Assembly (NCBI GenBank): GCA_002361235.1
Contig: DESI01000002.1
Coordinates: 1 to 14,260 of the forward strand
Direction: 5' to 3'
Length of the DNA stretch: 14,260 nucleotides
Source: Porphyromonadaceae bacterium UBA3318
GTDB lineage: Bacteria; Bacteroidota; Bacteroidia; Bacteroidales; Muribaculaceae
Made by a program: the position numbers and the translations under genes. Positions within the stretch are counted from its first letter, which is position 1, and each line of letters starts with the position of its first letter. Below the pieces are notes generated by a model. It had not been told where the DNA came from. It ran no database searches and was given only the letters and a program-made list of their open reading frames with translations. Of the stretch, positions 7,976-14,083 are shown piece by piece.

Positions 7976-7997
7976 GGTGGTTTTTTAAGATATGATT

Positions 7998-8029
7998 GGA
8001 CGCACCCATGGAATTTCATGGATGCGTCC
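7998..8029 (-). other. Intra-operon stem-loop between the GH130 and symporter genes
   Basis: Two 13-nt arms (7998-8010 and 8017-8029) pair around a 6-nt loop. In the minus-strand RNA the single imperfect position is a G-U wobble, so all 13 pairs can form. There is no U-tract after it on the minus strand, so a simple intrinsic terminator is unlikely. An mRNA-stabilising or processing hairpin protecting the upstream message is the best guess. Confidence 0.7.
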
Positions 8030-8042
8030 GGTGTGAATGATT

Positions 8043-9212
8043 TTATTTCAGGAAAGGAAGATTGCCGTCTATCAGACGGTTGATGGCCTCAACGGACTTG
8101 CCGGTGAACAGGCCGTCCTGCGGAGTGTTGAAGCAGTAGTCCACGAGCTGGTCGATCGTAGATGTGGCCACGTGCATGCGGGTGTCGGAGCTGGCGTAGT
8201 AGATGAACACCTTGCCGTCCTCGTCGGCGATCCAGCCGTTGGAGAACACCACGTTCATCACGTCGCCGATGTATTCCTCGCCTACGGGAGCCATGAAGTA
8301 TCCGCCGGGGCTGGCTATCTTCTCCCAGGGCTTCTCCAGGCTGGTCATGTACATATAGAGCACGTAGCGGAGTCCTGAAGCGCAGGCGCGCACGCCGTGC
8401 GCCAGGTGCAGCCATCCCTTGGGAGTCTTGATGGGGTGGGGGCCCTCGCCGTTCTTCACCTCCTTGATGGTGTGGTAATAACGGGGGTCGATGATGGTCT
8501 CGGGACCGAGCACCGCATCGGTCATGTCATCGACCAGGCCCCAGCCGATGCCGCCGCCGCTGCCCGTGTCGATGAATCCGTCCTGCGGACGGGTGTAGAG
8601 GGCATACTTGCTGTCGACGAATTCGGGATGGAGCACCACGTTGCGCTGCTGGCTGGTGCACTTCAGGTCGGGCAGGCGCTCCCATGTCTCCAGGTCCTTG
8701 GTGCGGGCGATGCCGCAGGCTGCCGTGGCCGCGCTCAGGTCGCCGGGATGCGCGTCGTCGTGACGCTCGGCGCAGAACAGGCCGTAGATCCAGCCGTCCT
8801 CATGCTGCGTGAGGCGCATGTCGTAGATGTTGGTGGTGGGGTTGCCGTCGATGTCGGGCATGGTGATGGGACGCTCGCGGAACCGGAAATTGTCGATGCC
8901 GTTGGGGCTTTCGGCCACGGCGAAGAACGACTTGCGGTCCATACCTTCTACACGTACCACCAGCACGTATTTGCCGTCGATTTTCATCGCACCGGAGTTC
9001 AGCGTGGCGTTCACGCCGATGCGCTCCATGAAGTAGGGGTTGCGTTCGGGATCATAGTCGTATTTCCAGAACGGAGGCACCATGTCGGCCGTGATCACGG
9101 GATGCGCGTAGCGGGTGTAGATGCCGTTCCCCTCCAACGGAATGTTGGCGCGGGTCACCAGTTCTTCGTATCGTGTCTCTATCAGTGCCTTGCGGCGTTC
9201 GAATGTTGTCAT
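8043..9212 (-). CDS. GH130 4-O-beta-D-mannosyl-D-glucose phosphorylase
   Basis: The enzyme phosphorolyses mannosyl-beta-1,4-glucose to alpha-mannose-1-phosphate and glucose in the cytoplasm. The 389-residue protein matches the roughly 390-residue B. fragilis enzyme in length. It has a GH130 five-bladed propeller pattern with GVNATLNSGAM (66-76), YVLVVRVEGMDRKS (82-95), and NIYDMRLT (128-135), in which D131 matches the catalytic Asp131 reported for the B. fragilis enzyme. Arginines likely to bind phosphate lie around CAER (R150) and IAR (R170). Other family blocks are GEGPHPIKTPKGWLHLAHG and GGYFMAPVGEEYIGDVMNVVFSNG. There is no signal peptide. It is the second gene of the operon, 75 bp after the GH26 gene. 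GH130 subgroups differ in acceptor; the whole operon context supports the mannosylglucose subgroup over mannosyl-GlcNAc enzymes. Confidence 0.95.
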   Translation of the reverse strand: MTTFERRKALIETRYEELVTRANIPLEGNGIYTRYAHPVITADMVPPFWKYDYDPERNPYFMERIGVNATLNSGAMKIDGKYVLVVRVEGMDRKSFFAVAESPNGIDNFRFRERPITMPDIDGNPTTNIYDMRLTQHEDGWIYGLFCAERHDDAHPGDLSAATAACGIARTKDLETWERLPDLKCTSQQRNVVLHPEFVDSKYALYTRPQDGFIDTGSGGGIGWGLVDDMTDAVLGPETIIDPRYYHTIKEVKNGEGPHPIKTPKGWLHLAHGVRACASGLRYVLYMYMTSLEKPWEKIASPGGYFMAPVGEEYIGDVMNVVFSNGWIADEDGKVFIYYASSDTRMHVATSTIDQLVDYCFNTPQDGLFTGKSVEAINRLIDGNLPFLK

Positions 9213-9215
9213 CAG

Positions 9216-9250
9216 ATGAGAAATTATCGTATGTTATATGAGAAATTATC
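9216..9250 (-). repeat. Perfect 13-bp direct repeat, 22 bp apart, before the GH130 start
   Basis: GATAATTTCTCAT on the minus strand occurs at 9238-9250 and again at 9216-9228, the second copy ending 3 bp before the ATG at 9212. The 22-bp offset equals about two helical turns. The copies fill much of the GH26-GH130 spacer and the ribosome-loading region. They could be regulator half-sites, RNA-level elements or a simple duplication. Confidence 0.75.
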
Positions 9251-9287
9251 CTCGGTTATAGTTTTATTATCCGTGTTTGGTGAAAGC

Positions 9288-10490
9288 TTATCTGCGTACG
9301 GGCTTTGCGTTGGGAGCCTTCTTGACGCGAGCGCCGCTTTTGGCCTTGGCCTTTATGCCTATGGGCTTGCCTGCCATGATGATGAGGTCGTCCTCGGTAA
9401 ATGCCTTGAAGTCGTCTGTTGCCGGATGGCCCTTGAATGGAGTGTAGTAGTGCTTCTTGTTGTCCTCGGCGTTGCGCCATACCACCACGTATGCCACGGG
9501 GTTGGCGTTCAGCAGCGGAAGCAGCTGGCCGGTGTACCACTTGGGATCGGATATACCCTCCAGGCCCGTCTCGGTGAATGCCGGAATCTTGTTATGCCTG
9601 CGGGCCAGGGAGGTCACGATGCCGAGCGATCTGCCGGCATCCTGACGATATGTGGCATCGCCGCCCTCGCCGGCAAACTGATACACGTCGGTGCCAAGGA
9701 TGTCGACGTATTCGTCGCCTGGATAAGTCAGCATGTACTGTTCCTCGCTCCGGACGCGGTCGGGGCTGAACGCCCACACCACGTTGTTGACGTTCTCCTC
9801 GTCGAATATGCGGCGCATTTCGGTCCACAGGAACTTGTAGTCCTCGGGCGAGCTGTTCTCGCCGCCCCAGAAGAACCACGAACCCGTCTGCTCGTGCCAC
9901 GGACGGAATATGACGCCGAACGGACGGCCGTTCTCGTCGGTCATCTGCTTCAGGTAACGGGCCACGAGGCGCACGGTCTCCTGGTATCTGGCCAGTTGCT
10001 CGGGGTCGGTGCGTATCTTGTGCACGGCCTGCTTGTCCGACACGTCCCAGCTGTCGCCGCCGGTCACCTGGTTGCGCAGGTGCCAGCTGAAGGTGTTGAC
10101 GCCCCCGCGGGCGTTCTGGGCGCGGGCCTCGCGCAGTATCAGGCTGAAAGGCACTCCGTCAAGGTTCACCGTGTCCTGAAGTTCCAGACCGCCCAGGTCC
10201 CACGACATGACGCCGGGGTAATATCCCGACACGTCCTTGACGTCGCTGCGGCCGGCGGTGCCCGGAGCGAATTTGACGCCGGTCCACTCGTGGCCGTAGG
10301 CCGTGTCGTCGTGATGGCCGAACGCCGTCTTGCGGGCCTTCACGAGACTGTTGAGTCTGGATTTCAGTTGGGCGGCAGGCGTCTGATTCCGGAAGCGAGG
10401 GTTTGTGTCGCAATCCTGTGCCTTCATTCCCAGCGAAGCCCCTGTTATGAGGGCCGTGGTCAGTATGCCTTTTATGAATTTAGAGTTCAT
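9288..10490 (-). CDS. GH26 beta-mannanase, probably mannobiose-releasing
   Basis: GH26 enzymes hydrolyse beta-1,4-mannan with retention. The 400-residue protein has an SPase I signal peptide (hydrophobic 7-20, likely cleavage after MKA at 24), pointing to the periplasm; no lipobox is seen. The TIM-barrel shows AFGHHDDTAYG (56-66), the acid/base E200 in FRPWHEQTGSWFFWGG, a DILGTDVYQ block (263-271) and the nucleophile E307 in PAFTETG, followed by VVVWRNAE (336-342). Both catalytic glutamates are therefore present. Operon order matches BF0771 (BfMan26A), an exo-acting mannobiose-forming enzyme, and I infer the same product here. It is the first gene of the operon, with a promoter 65-95 bp upstream. 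Odd feature: residues 374-400 form a tail with 10 Lys/Arg and no acidic residue, not part of the normal fold. Confidence 0.94.
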   Translation of the reverse strand: MNSKFIKGILTTALITGASLGMKAQDCDTNPRFRNQTPAAQLKSRLNSLVKARKTAFGHHDDTAYGHEWTGVKFAPGTAGRSDVKDVSGYYPGVMSWDLGGLELQDTVNLDGVPFSLILREARAQNARGGVNTFSWHLRNQVTGGDSWDVSDKQAVHKIRTDPEQLARYQETVRLVARYLKQMTDENGRPFGVIFRPWHEQTGSWFFWGGENSSPEDYKFLWTEMRRIFDEENVNNVVWAFSPDRVRSEEQYMLTYPGDEYVDILGTDVYQFAGEGGDATYRQDAGRSLGIVTSLARRHNKIPAFTETGLEGISDPKWYTGQLLPLLNANPVAYVVVWRNAEDNKKHYYTPFKGHPATDDFKAFTEDDLIIMAGKPIGIKAKAKSGARVKKAPNAKPVRR

Positions 10491-10524
10491 GATTGAAAAG
10501 TGTGTTATCGTCAGTCTTTTTACG

Positions 10525-10541
10525 ATTCGTTCATAACGAAT
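10525..10541 (-). promoter_or_regulatory. 7-3-7 perfect palindrome in the mannan operon leader
   Basis: ATTCGTT and AACGAAT are separated by three bases and centred at 10533, about 14 bp downstream of the predicted -7 box. This is a natural position for a repressor operator, or for a small hairpin at the 5' end of the mRNA. No regulator gene is in the window to pair with it. Confidence 0.6.
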
Positions 10542-10554
10542 GCAATCCCGAACG

Positions 10555-10585
10555 CTAAATTATAAAAAAAAGAAGCGCATTGCAA
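10555..10585 (-). promoter_or_regulatory. Promoter of the mannan operon
   Basis: On the minus strand TAATTTAG (10555-10562), one mismatch from TAnnTTTG, lies 20 bp downstream of a TTG (10583-10585). Transcription should start near 10548, giving a leader of about 58 nt before the GH26 ATG. The region is strongly AT-rich next to GC-rich genes. It is the only recognisable promoter upstream of the four-gene run. Confidence 0.6.
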
Positions 10586-10626
10586 CTCTTGTCATCGCTT
10601 TGATATTATTGCGCAACTAATTGCAA
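10580..10626. promoter_or_regulatory. Three helically phased TTGC(GC)AA sites upstream of the mannan promoter
   Basis: TTGCAA (10580-10585), the palindrome TTGCGCAA (10609-10616) and TTGCAA (10621-10626) have centres 30 and 11 bp apart, about three turns and one turn. The outer two lie near -64 and -75 relative to the predicted start, where activators commonly bind; the first overlaps the -33 element. Binding by a sugar-responsive activator is inference. Confidence 0.4.
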
Positions 10627-10658
10627 ATAAAGTGTTAATTTATGACTTTGCTCTATGT

Positions 10659-10690
10659 GAAAATGCCTGGCGAAATGAGTCGTCGGGCAT
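10659..10690 (-). terminator. Possible intrinsic terminator after the ABC exporter gene
   Basis: On the minus strand ATGCC at 10690-10686 can pair with GGCAT ending at 10663, with an inner CGA/TCG pairing, followed by a run of four T at 10660-10663. The stem is short and interrupted, so this is a weak call, but it is the only hairpin plus T-run in the 224-bp gap between the exporter and the mannan operon. Confidence 0.35.
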
Positions 10691-10714
10691 GAGTTCTGTC
10701 ATTCTTACGGAGCG

Positions 10715-12559
10715 TTACAGGTGCTGCATGTCCACCAGGCGCTTGTAGTGGCCTCCGAGGGCTATCAGCTCGTCGTGGGTGCCGCTTTCCACAATCTCGC
10801 CGCGGTGCAGCACACAGATGCGGTCGGCGTTGACGATGGTGGAGAGCCGGTGGGCTATGACGATGGTGGTGCGTCCTTTCATCAGGGCTTCGAGGGCTTC
10901 CTGCACCAGTCGTTCGGATTCGGTGTCGAGGGCCGATGTGGCCTCGTCGAGAATCAGGACGGCGGGGTTCTTCAGGATGGCGCGCGCTATGGATATGCGC
11001 TGGCGCTGGCCTCCGGACAGGCGGCATCCGCGGTCGCCTATCATGGTCTGGTAGCCGTGCTCGGTCTCCATGATGAAGTCGTGGGCGTTGGCCACGCGGG
11101 CGGCTTCCTCCACCTGCTGCTGTGTGGCCGTGTCGCAGCCGAACGCGATGTTGTTGAATATGGTGTCGTTGAACAGTATGGCCTCCTGGTTCACGTTGCC
11201 CATCAGGCCGCGCAGGTCGTGCACGCGCAGGTCCTTGACGTCGATGCCGTCCACCTTGACGTGTCCGTGCTCCACATCCCACAGTCGCGGTATCAGGTCG
11301 ACCAGCGTGGACTTGCCCGAACCGGATTCTCCTACAATCGCCACGGTCTGGCCGGCCTTGACGTCAAGGTTGACGTCCTTCAGCACGTCGCGCGAGTCGG
11401 GGTCGTCGGAATAGCGGAAGGTCACGTCCTCGAAGCGCACTCCCACGGGGGCGTTGCCGTTGGTGAGTTCGCGCGGCGATTCGGGATCCTGAATGGGATT
11501 CTGAGCGTCCAGGATCTTGTCGATGCGTTCCTTGGCTCCCATACCCTTGCGGATGGTGTACGACACTTTGCTCAGCTCCTTGGCCGGGTTGATGATGGAA
11601 TAGAACATCACCATGTAATAGATGAACCCGGCGGCGTCTATGTCGGAATTGCCCGACAGGATCAGCGAGCCGCCGAACCATAGGATGATGGCCACGGCCG
11701 TGGTGCCCAGGAATTCGCTCATGGGGTGGGCCAGGGCCGTGCGGCGTCCCACGGCGTTGTTTATCTTATAGAACTGCTCGGTCTCCGAAGCGAAATGACG
11801 CTCCATGAATCCCTCGGCGTTGAATGCCTTGATGACGCGGAGTCCGCCGATGGTTTCCTCGGCGCTGGACAGGATGTCGCCCCATTTCTGCTGTGCGGCC
11901 AGCGACTTGGCCTTCAGCTTCTTGCCCACGGCTCCCATCAGGGACCCCATTATGGGCAGCATTATGAACACAAAGACTGTGAGTTTCCAGCTGATGAAAA
12001 GCATCATTCCCAGACAGGCTATGATTATGACAGGGTATTTCACCAGCGAGAACAGCGACGCCATCACGGAATTCTGCACCTCCTGCACGTCGCCCGACAG
12101 GCGCGCCATGATGTCGCCCTTGCGCTCGTTGGTGAAGAAGCCTACCGGCAGCGAAACGATCTTGTCGTACATCTGGCGCCTGATGTCGCGCACCACGCCG
12201 TTCTGCATCGGGATGGTGAAATATTCCGAGAAATAGGCCGTCAGTACTTTCAGCAGGGTCATCACCACCAGTATCAGGCCCAGACAGGCCAGTGTGGCCG
12301 ACGGGCCGTAATTCGCTATCATTTCGGCGACGTAGTAGTAGAAGTTGTTGACCACCACGTCCTTGAACGATGCGGAACCGATTTCCATGTAGAAGTACTG
12401 GGTGGTGCTGATGCCGAACAGCATCTGCAGTATCGGGATGATGAACGCGAAGGAGAACAGTGTGAAGAAAGCCGTCAGCAGGTTGAACAGGATGCTGAGC
12501 AGTATGTTGGCCTTGTACGGGGTGGCGTATTTCTTTAGAAATAAAAAAAGTTCCTTCAT
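10715..12559 (-). CDS. MsbA-like ABC exporter (fused permease and ATPase)
   Basis: The 614-residue half-transporter has an N-terminal six-helix type-1 exporter domain (about 15-330) and a C-terminal ATPase with Walker A GESGSGKST (410-418), Q-loop VNQEAILF (Q458), signature LSGGQ (514-518), Walker B VLILDE (534-539) and switch H570 in AHRLST. It should work as a homodimer in the inner membrane. The most similar known group is the lipid A/phospholipid flippase MsbA, but multidrug and peptide exporters share this architecture, so the cargo is not certain. About 70 residues between the first two helices (around 50-80) make a longer periplasmic loop than in E. coli MsbA. It is a single gene between the tRNA-Thr terminator and the mannan operon. 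No obvious promoter was found in the short 39-bp gap after that terminator. Confidence 0.93.
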   Translation of the reverse strand: MKELFLFLKKYATPYKANILLSILFNLLTAFFTLFSFAFIIPILQMLFGISTTQYFYMEIGSASFKDVVVNNFYYYVAEMIANYGPSATLACLGLILVVMTLLKVLTAYFSEYFTIPMQNGVVRDIRRQMYDKIVSLPVGFFTNERKGDIMARLSGDVQEVQNSVMASLFSLVKYPVIIIACLGMMLFISWKLTVFVFIMLPIMGSLMGAVGKKLKAKSLAAQQKWGDILSSAEETIGGLRVIKAFNAEGFMERHFASETEQFYKINNAVGRRTALAHPMSEFLGTTAVAIILWFGGSLILSGNSDIDAAGFIYYMVMFYSIINPAKELSKVSYTIRKGMGAKERIDKILDAQNPIQDPESPRELTNGNAPVGVRFEDVTFRYSDDPDSRDVLKDVNLDVKAGQTVAIVGESGSGKSTLVDLIPRLWDVEHGHVKVDGIDVKDLRVHDLRGLMGNVNQEAILFNDTIFNNIAFGCDTATQQQVEEAARVANAHDFIMETEHGYQTMIGDRGCRLSGGQRQRISIARAILKNPAVLILDEATSALDTESERLVQEALEALMKGRTTIVIAHRLSTIVNADRICVLHRGEIVESGTHDELIALGGHYKRLVDMQHL

Positions 12560-12598
12560 GACTTGATGTCGGGTATTGTCCGGAAACGGGATGAAATG

Positions 12599-12631
12599 AA
12601 AAAACCTCCTCAGCCCCGAGCTGAAGAGGTT
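12599..12631 (-). terminator. Intrinsic terminator of tRNA-Thr
   Basis: Minus-strand AACCTCTTCAGC (12620-12631) pairs with GCTGAGGAGGTT (12603-12614) around a 5-nt loop; the one non-Watson-Crick position is a U-G wobble. The stem runs into a six-T tract at 12599-12604. It starts only 7 bp after the tRNA 3' end. Confidence 0.9.
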
Positions 12632-12637
12632 TGTAGG

Positions 12638-12710
12638 AGCCGCGAGTGGGACTCGAACCCACGACCTTTTCGTTACGAATGAAATGCTCTACCAACTGAG
12701 CTATTGCGGC
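12638..12710 (-). tRNA. tRNA-Thr (anticodon CGU)
   Basis: The 73-nt gene folds as a cloverleaf: acceptor GCCGCAA/TCGCGGC, D arm GCTC/GAGC with GG in the loop, anticodon loop TTCGTAA with anticodon CGT (reads ACG), T arm GTGGG/CCCAC with loop TTCGAGT, discriminator U. The CCA end is not encoded. Two A-C oppositions are present, at 6:67 in the acceptor and 31:39 at the base of the anticodon loop. It has its own promoter and terminator, so it is a single-gene unit. Confidence 0.95.
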
Positions 12711-12762
12711 AGGTGACCTTGTGTTACTGCATTATTGCGGTGGCATAGGCCTGATGCGTCTG

Positions 12763-12793
12763 CAAAATTACAAATAATTTCCCAAATTGCAAA
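12763..12793 (-). promoter_or_regulatory. Consensus Bacteroidetes promoter of tRNA-Thr
   Basis: TTTG (12790-12793) and TAATTTTG (12763-12770) are separated by exactly 19 bp on the minus strand, a full match to TTTG-N19-TAnnTTTG. Transcription should start near 12757, giving about 47 nt of 5' leader to be removed by RNase P. Confidence 0.85.
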
Positions 12794-12813
12794 ATTTCAG
12801 CGAAAATCAGCCT

Positions 12814-13206
12814 CTATTTCTTTTTAAATGATTGTCCGAGTAAGTATGAAGTAATCTTACACCAGCGACTGTGCTGATGCTTTTCAAGATATTTATATCC
12901 CAACCAGAGGACATATATACCGCATATCAAGGACAGGGAGGTGTGCACCCACCACGGCAGAGTCAGAAAATGTGACAATATTTGTTGAGTAGATACATTG
13001 ATGTACCAGGAAATCAGAAAAATCATGAAATTGGCTCCACTCAGATGGTCAAGGAATTTCCATTCCCGCTGTTCCAATATTTTGGCTAATGATATACACA
13101 TGATTATACCCGTTATCGCACATACAGGGATTGGAATCGGATTTCCGGATAGAATAAAGGTTATGACCCAAACAGACAGACTGCACCAAAAGAAGGTGGG
13201 TTTAAA
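12814..13206 (-). pseudogene. C-terminal remnant of an acyltransferase-3 family membrane protein
   Basis: The minus-strand frame is open from 13206 to the stop at 12814 (131 codons), but its only ATG (13101) is internal to a continuous membrane-protein pattern. Residues upstream of that ATG (FFWCSLSVWVITFILSG, then IPVCAITGII) form hydrophobic stretches that join smoothly to it. Downstream come KFLDHLSGANFMIFLISWY, LPWWVHTSLSLICGIYVLWL and an ending LLGQSFKKK. This resembles the last membrane helices of OafA-like acyltransferases that O-acetylate surface polysaccharides. Such proteins normally exceed 300 residues, so two thirds or more is missing; a stop (TAG at 13207-13209) cuts the frame upstream. 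Base composition is AT-rich compared with the flanking genes, as expected for a polysaccharide-locus gene gained by transfer. A 95-residue product from 13101 is possible but unlikely to work. Confidence 0.7.
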
Positions 13207-13262
13207 CTATCATATATACAATTATCTTATGAGTCGGGGTCGGGCTGAGCGGGCCGGAGGTC

Positions 13263-13334
13263 GGGGGTGTTGGGAGAGGTGGGAGTATTGGGAGGAGTGG
13301 GAGTATTGGGAGAGGAGGGAGGAGTGGGAGGAGT
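13263..13334 (+). repeat. G-rich 9-bp minisatellite, eight copies, quadruplex-prone
   Basis: Eight 9-mers lie in exact register. The first is GGGGGTGTT; the other seven start with GGGAG, as GGGAGTATT, GGGAGGAGT or GGGAGAGGT/A. Every unit starts with GGG, so the plus strand carries eight G-tracts with 6-nt spacers, enough for a G-quadruplex. The region 13207-13439 around it holds no supported gene. Confidence 0.85.
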
Positions 13335-13439
13335 GGCCATAGCAGGAGTGTTTTGGGGATTGTGCCTGTGGGCACTGTCTGAAATATTAACAATCCGGAG
13401 GCCGTCAAAGTTAGCGGGATAACGATGCCCTGGCGCCAA

Positions 13440-13480
13440 AATGAAAAGGTGCGTCAGAAACGGATGTCTGACACACCTTT
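13440..13480 (-). terminator. Intrinsic terminator of the sigma factor gene
   Basis: Arms at 13467-13480 and 13445-13458 form a 14-bp stem in the minus-strand RNA, counting one G-U wobble, around an 8-nt loop. A T-rich stretch (TTTTCATTTT) follows. It lies about 100 bp after the sigma factor stop codon. The stretch 13481-13576 between the two shows no gene. Confidence 0.8.
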
Positions 13481-13576
13481 CTGAGACGTCTGATAAACTG
13501 CCTACTGTAAAGCCGAAAGTGCTGCCGAGATTAAGGAAGTATGTTTCGTCTATAGTGTCTATAGCCGTGGGGAGGA

Positions 13577-14083
13577 TCAGCGGTAGTCCTTCAGGATTTC
13601 GCGCAGTCGCTTGCGGGTGAAGAATATGCGGCTTTTGACGGTGCCCAAGGGCATCTTGAGGGCCGAGGCAATCTCCTCATACTTGTACCCTGCCACATAC
13701 ATCGAGAAAGGCTGACGGTAATCCGCGCGGAACCCTGCGAGAATCGTAGAGATTTCGTTGGCTGCGAATGCACCTTCCGGCGTTTCGTAGCCTGCATCCT
13801 GCGGCTGACTGAGATAGTAGAGGTCTTCGGTCGTGTCCACGATGGTGTTCTCGCGTGCGCTGCGACGATAATTGTTGATGAAGATGTTGCGCATGATGGT
13901 CAGCATCCAGCCTCGGAAGTTGGCGTTGTCGACATACTTCGATTCGTTGTCGAGGGCCTTGAAGCAGGTGTCCTGTACCAGATCATTCGCTTCTTCCCGG
14001 TTAGTGGTCAGTTTCAGCGCGAACGACATCAGGTCTCCTTGCATCCCAATTATGGAGGATTTGAAGGTGTTGCTTCTGTTCAT
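13577..14083 (-). CDS. ECF-type RNA polymerase sigma factor
   Basis: The 168-residue protein has the two sigma-70 domains of an ECF factor and nothing else. Region 2 covers about 12-75, with ANDLVQDTCFKAL (32-44) and FRGWMLTIMRNIFINNYRR (56-74), which contacts the -10 element. Region 4 covers about 108-165, with the helix-turn-helix YKYEEIASALKMPLGTVKSR (133-152) followed by IFFTRKRL. It directs core polymerase to a set of promoters that cannot be inferred here. No anti-sigma gene follows: the next sequence downstream is a terminator, so it is a single-gene unit in this window. That suggests control at transcription or by a partner encoded elsewhere. The ATG at 14083 is preceded by an AT-rich pentamer repeat and a leader of about 100 nt. 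The close of region 4 (GTVKSRIFFTRKRL) is typical of Bacteroidales ECF factors. Confidence 0.94.
   Translation of the reverse strand: MNRSNTFKSSIIGMQGDLMSFALKLTTNREEANDLVQDTCFKALDNESKYVDNANFRGWMLTIMRNIFINNYRRSARENTIVDTTEDLYYLSQPQDAGYETPEGAFAANEISTILAGFRADYRQPFSMYVAGYKYEEIASALKMPLGTVKSRIFFTRKRLREILKDYR

Noticed and set aside
8397..10496. Long plus-strand open frame (699 codons) opposite the GH130 and GH26 genes
   Set aside because: It is antisense to two strongly supported enzymes, has no family-like motifs and arises from the lack of stops opposite GC-rich codons.
12638..12740. Attachment-site repeat of an integrated element at tRNA-Thr
   Set aside because: The repeated octamer is at the 5' end of the tRNA and only 31 bp away. 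Integrases usually use the 3' half, and no integrase gene is present.
12998..13342. Plus-strand frame ending in Trp-Glu repeats (WEEWEYWEEW type)
   Set aside because: The repeats are the translation of the 9-bp minisatellite, and the first part is antisense to the acyltransferase remnant. I regard it as spurious.
13484..13564. Small palindrome AGACGTCT (13484-13491) and the repeated TCTATAG (13549-13555, 13558-13564)
   Set aside because: They are short and lie in the untranslated tail of the sigma factor transcript; chance explains them well enough.
13227..13676. Minus-strand frame without ATG, ending in a Pro/Thr-rich tail (TPPTPPSSPNTP type)
   Set aside because: It is open for about 150 codons, but has no ATG, overlaps the sigma factor 3' end, runs through a strong terminator hairpin and owes its tail to the minisatellite. 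A short gene from a rare start cannot be fully excluded.
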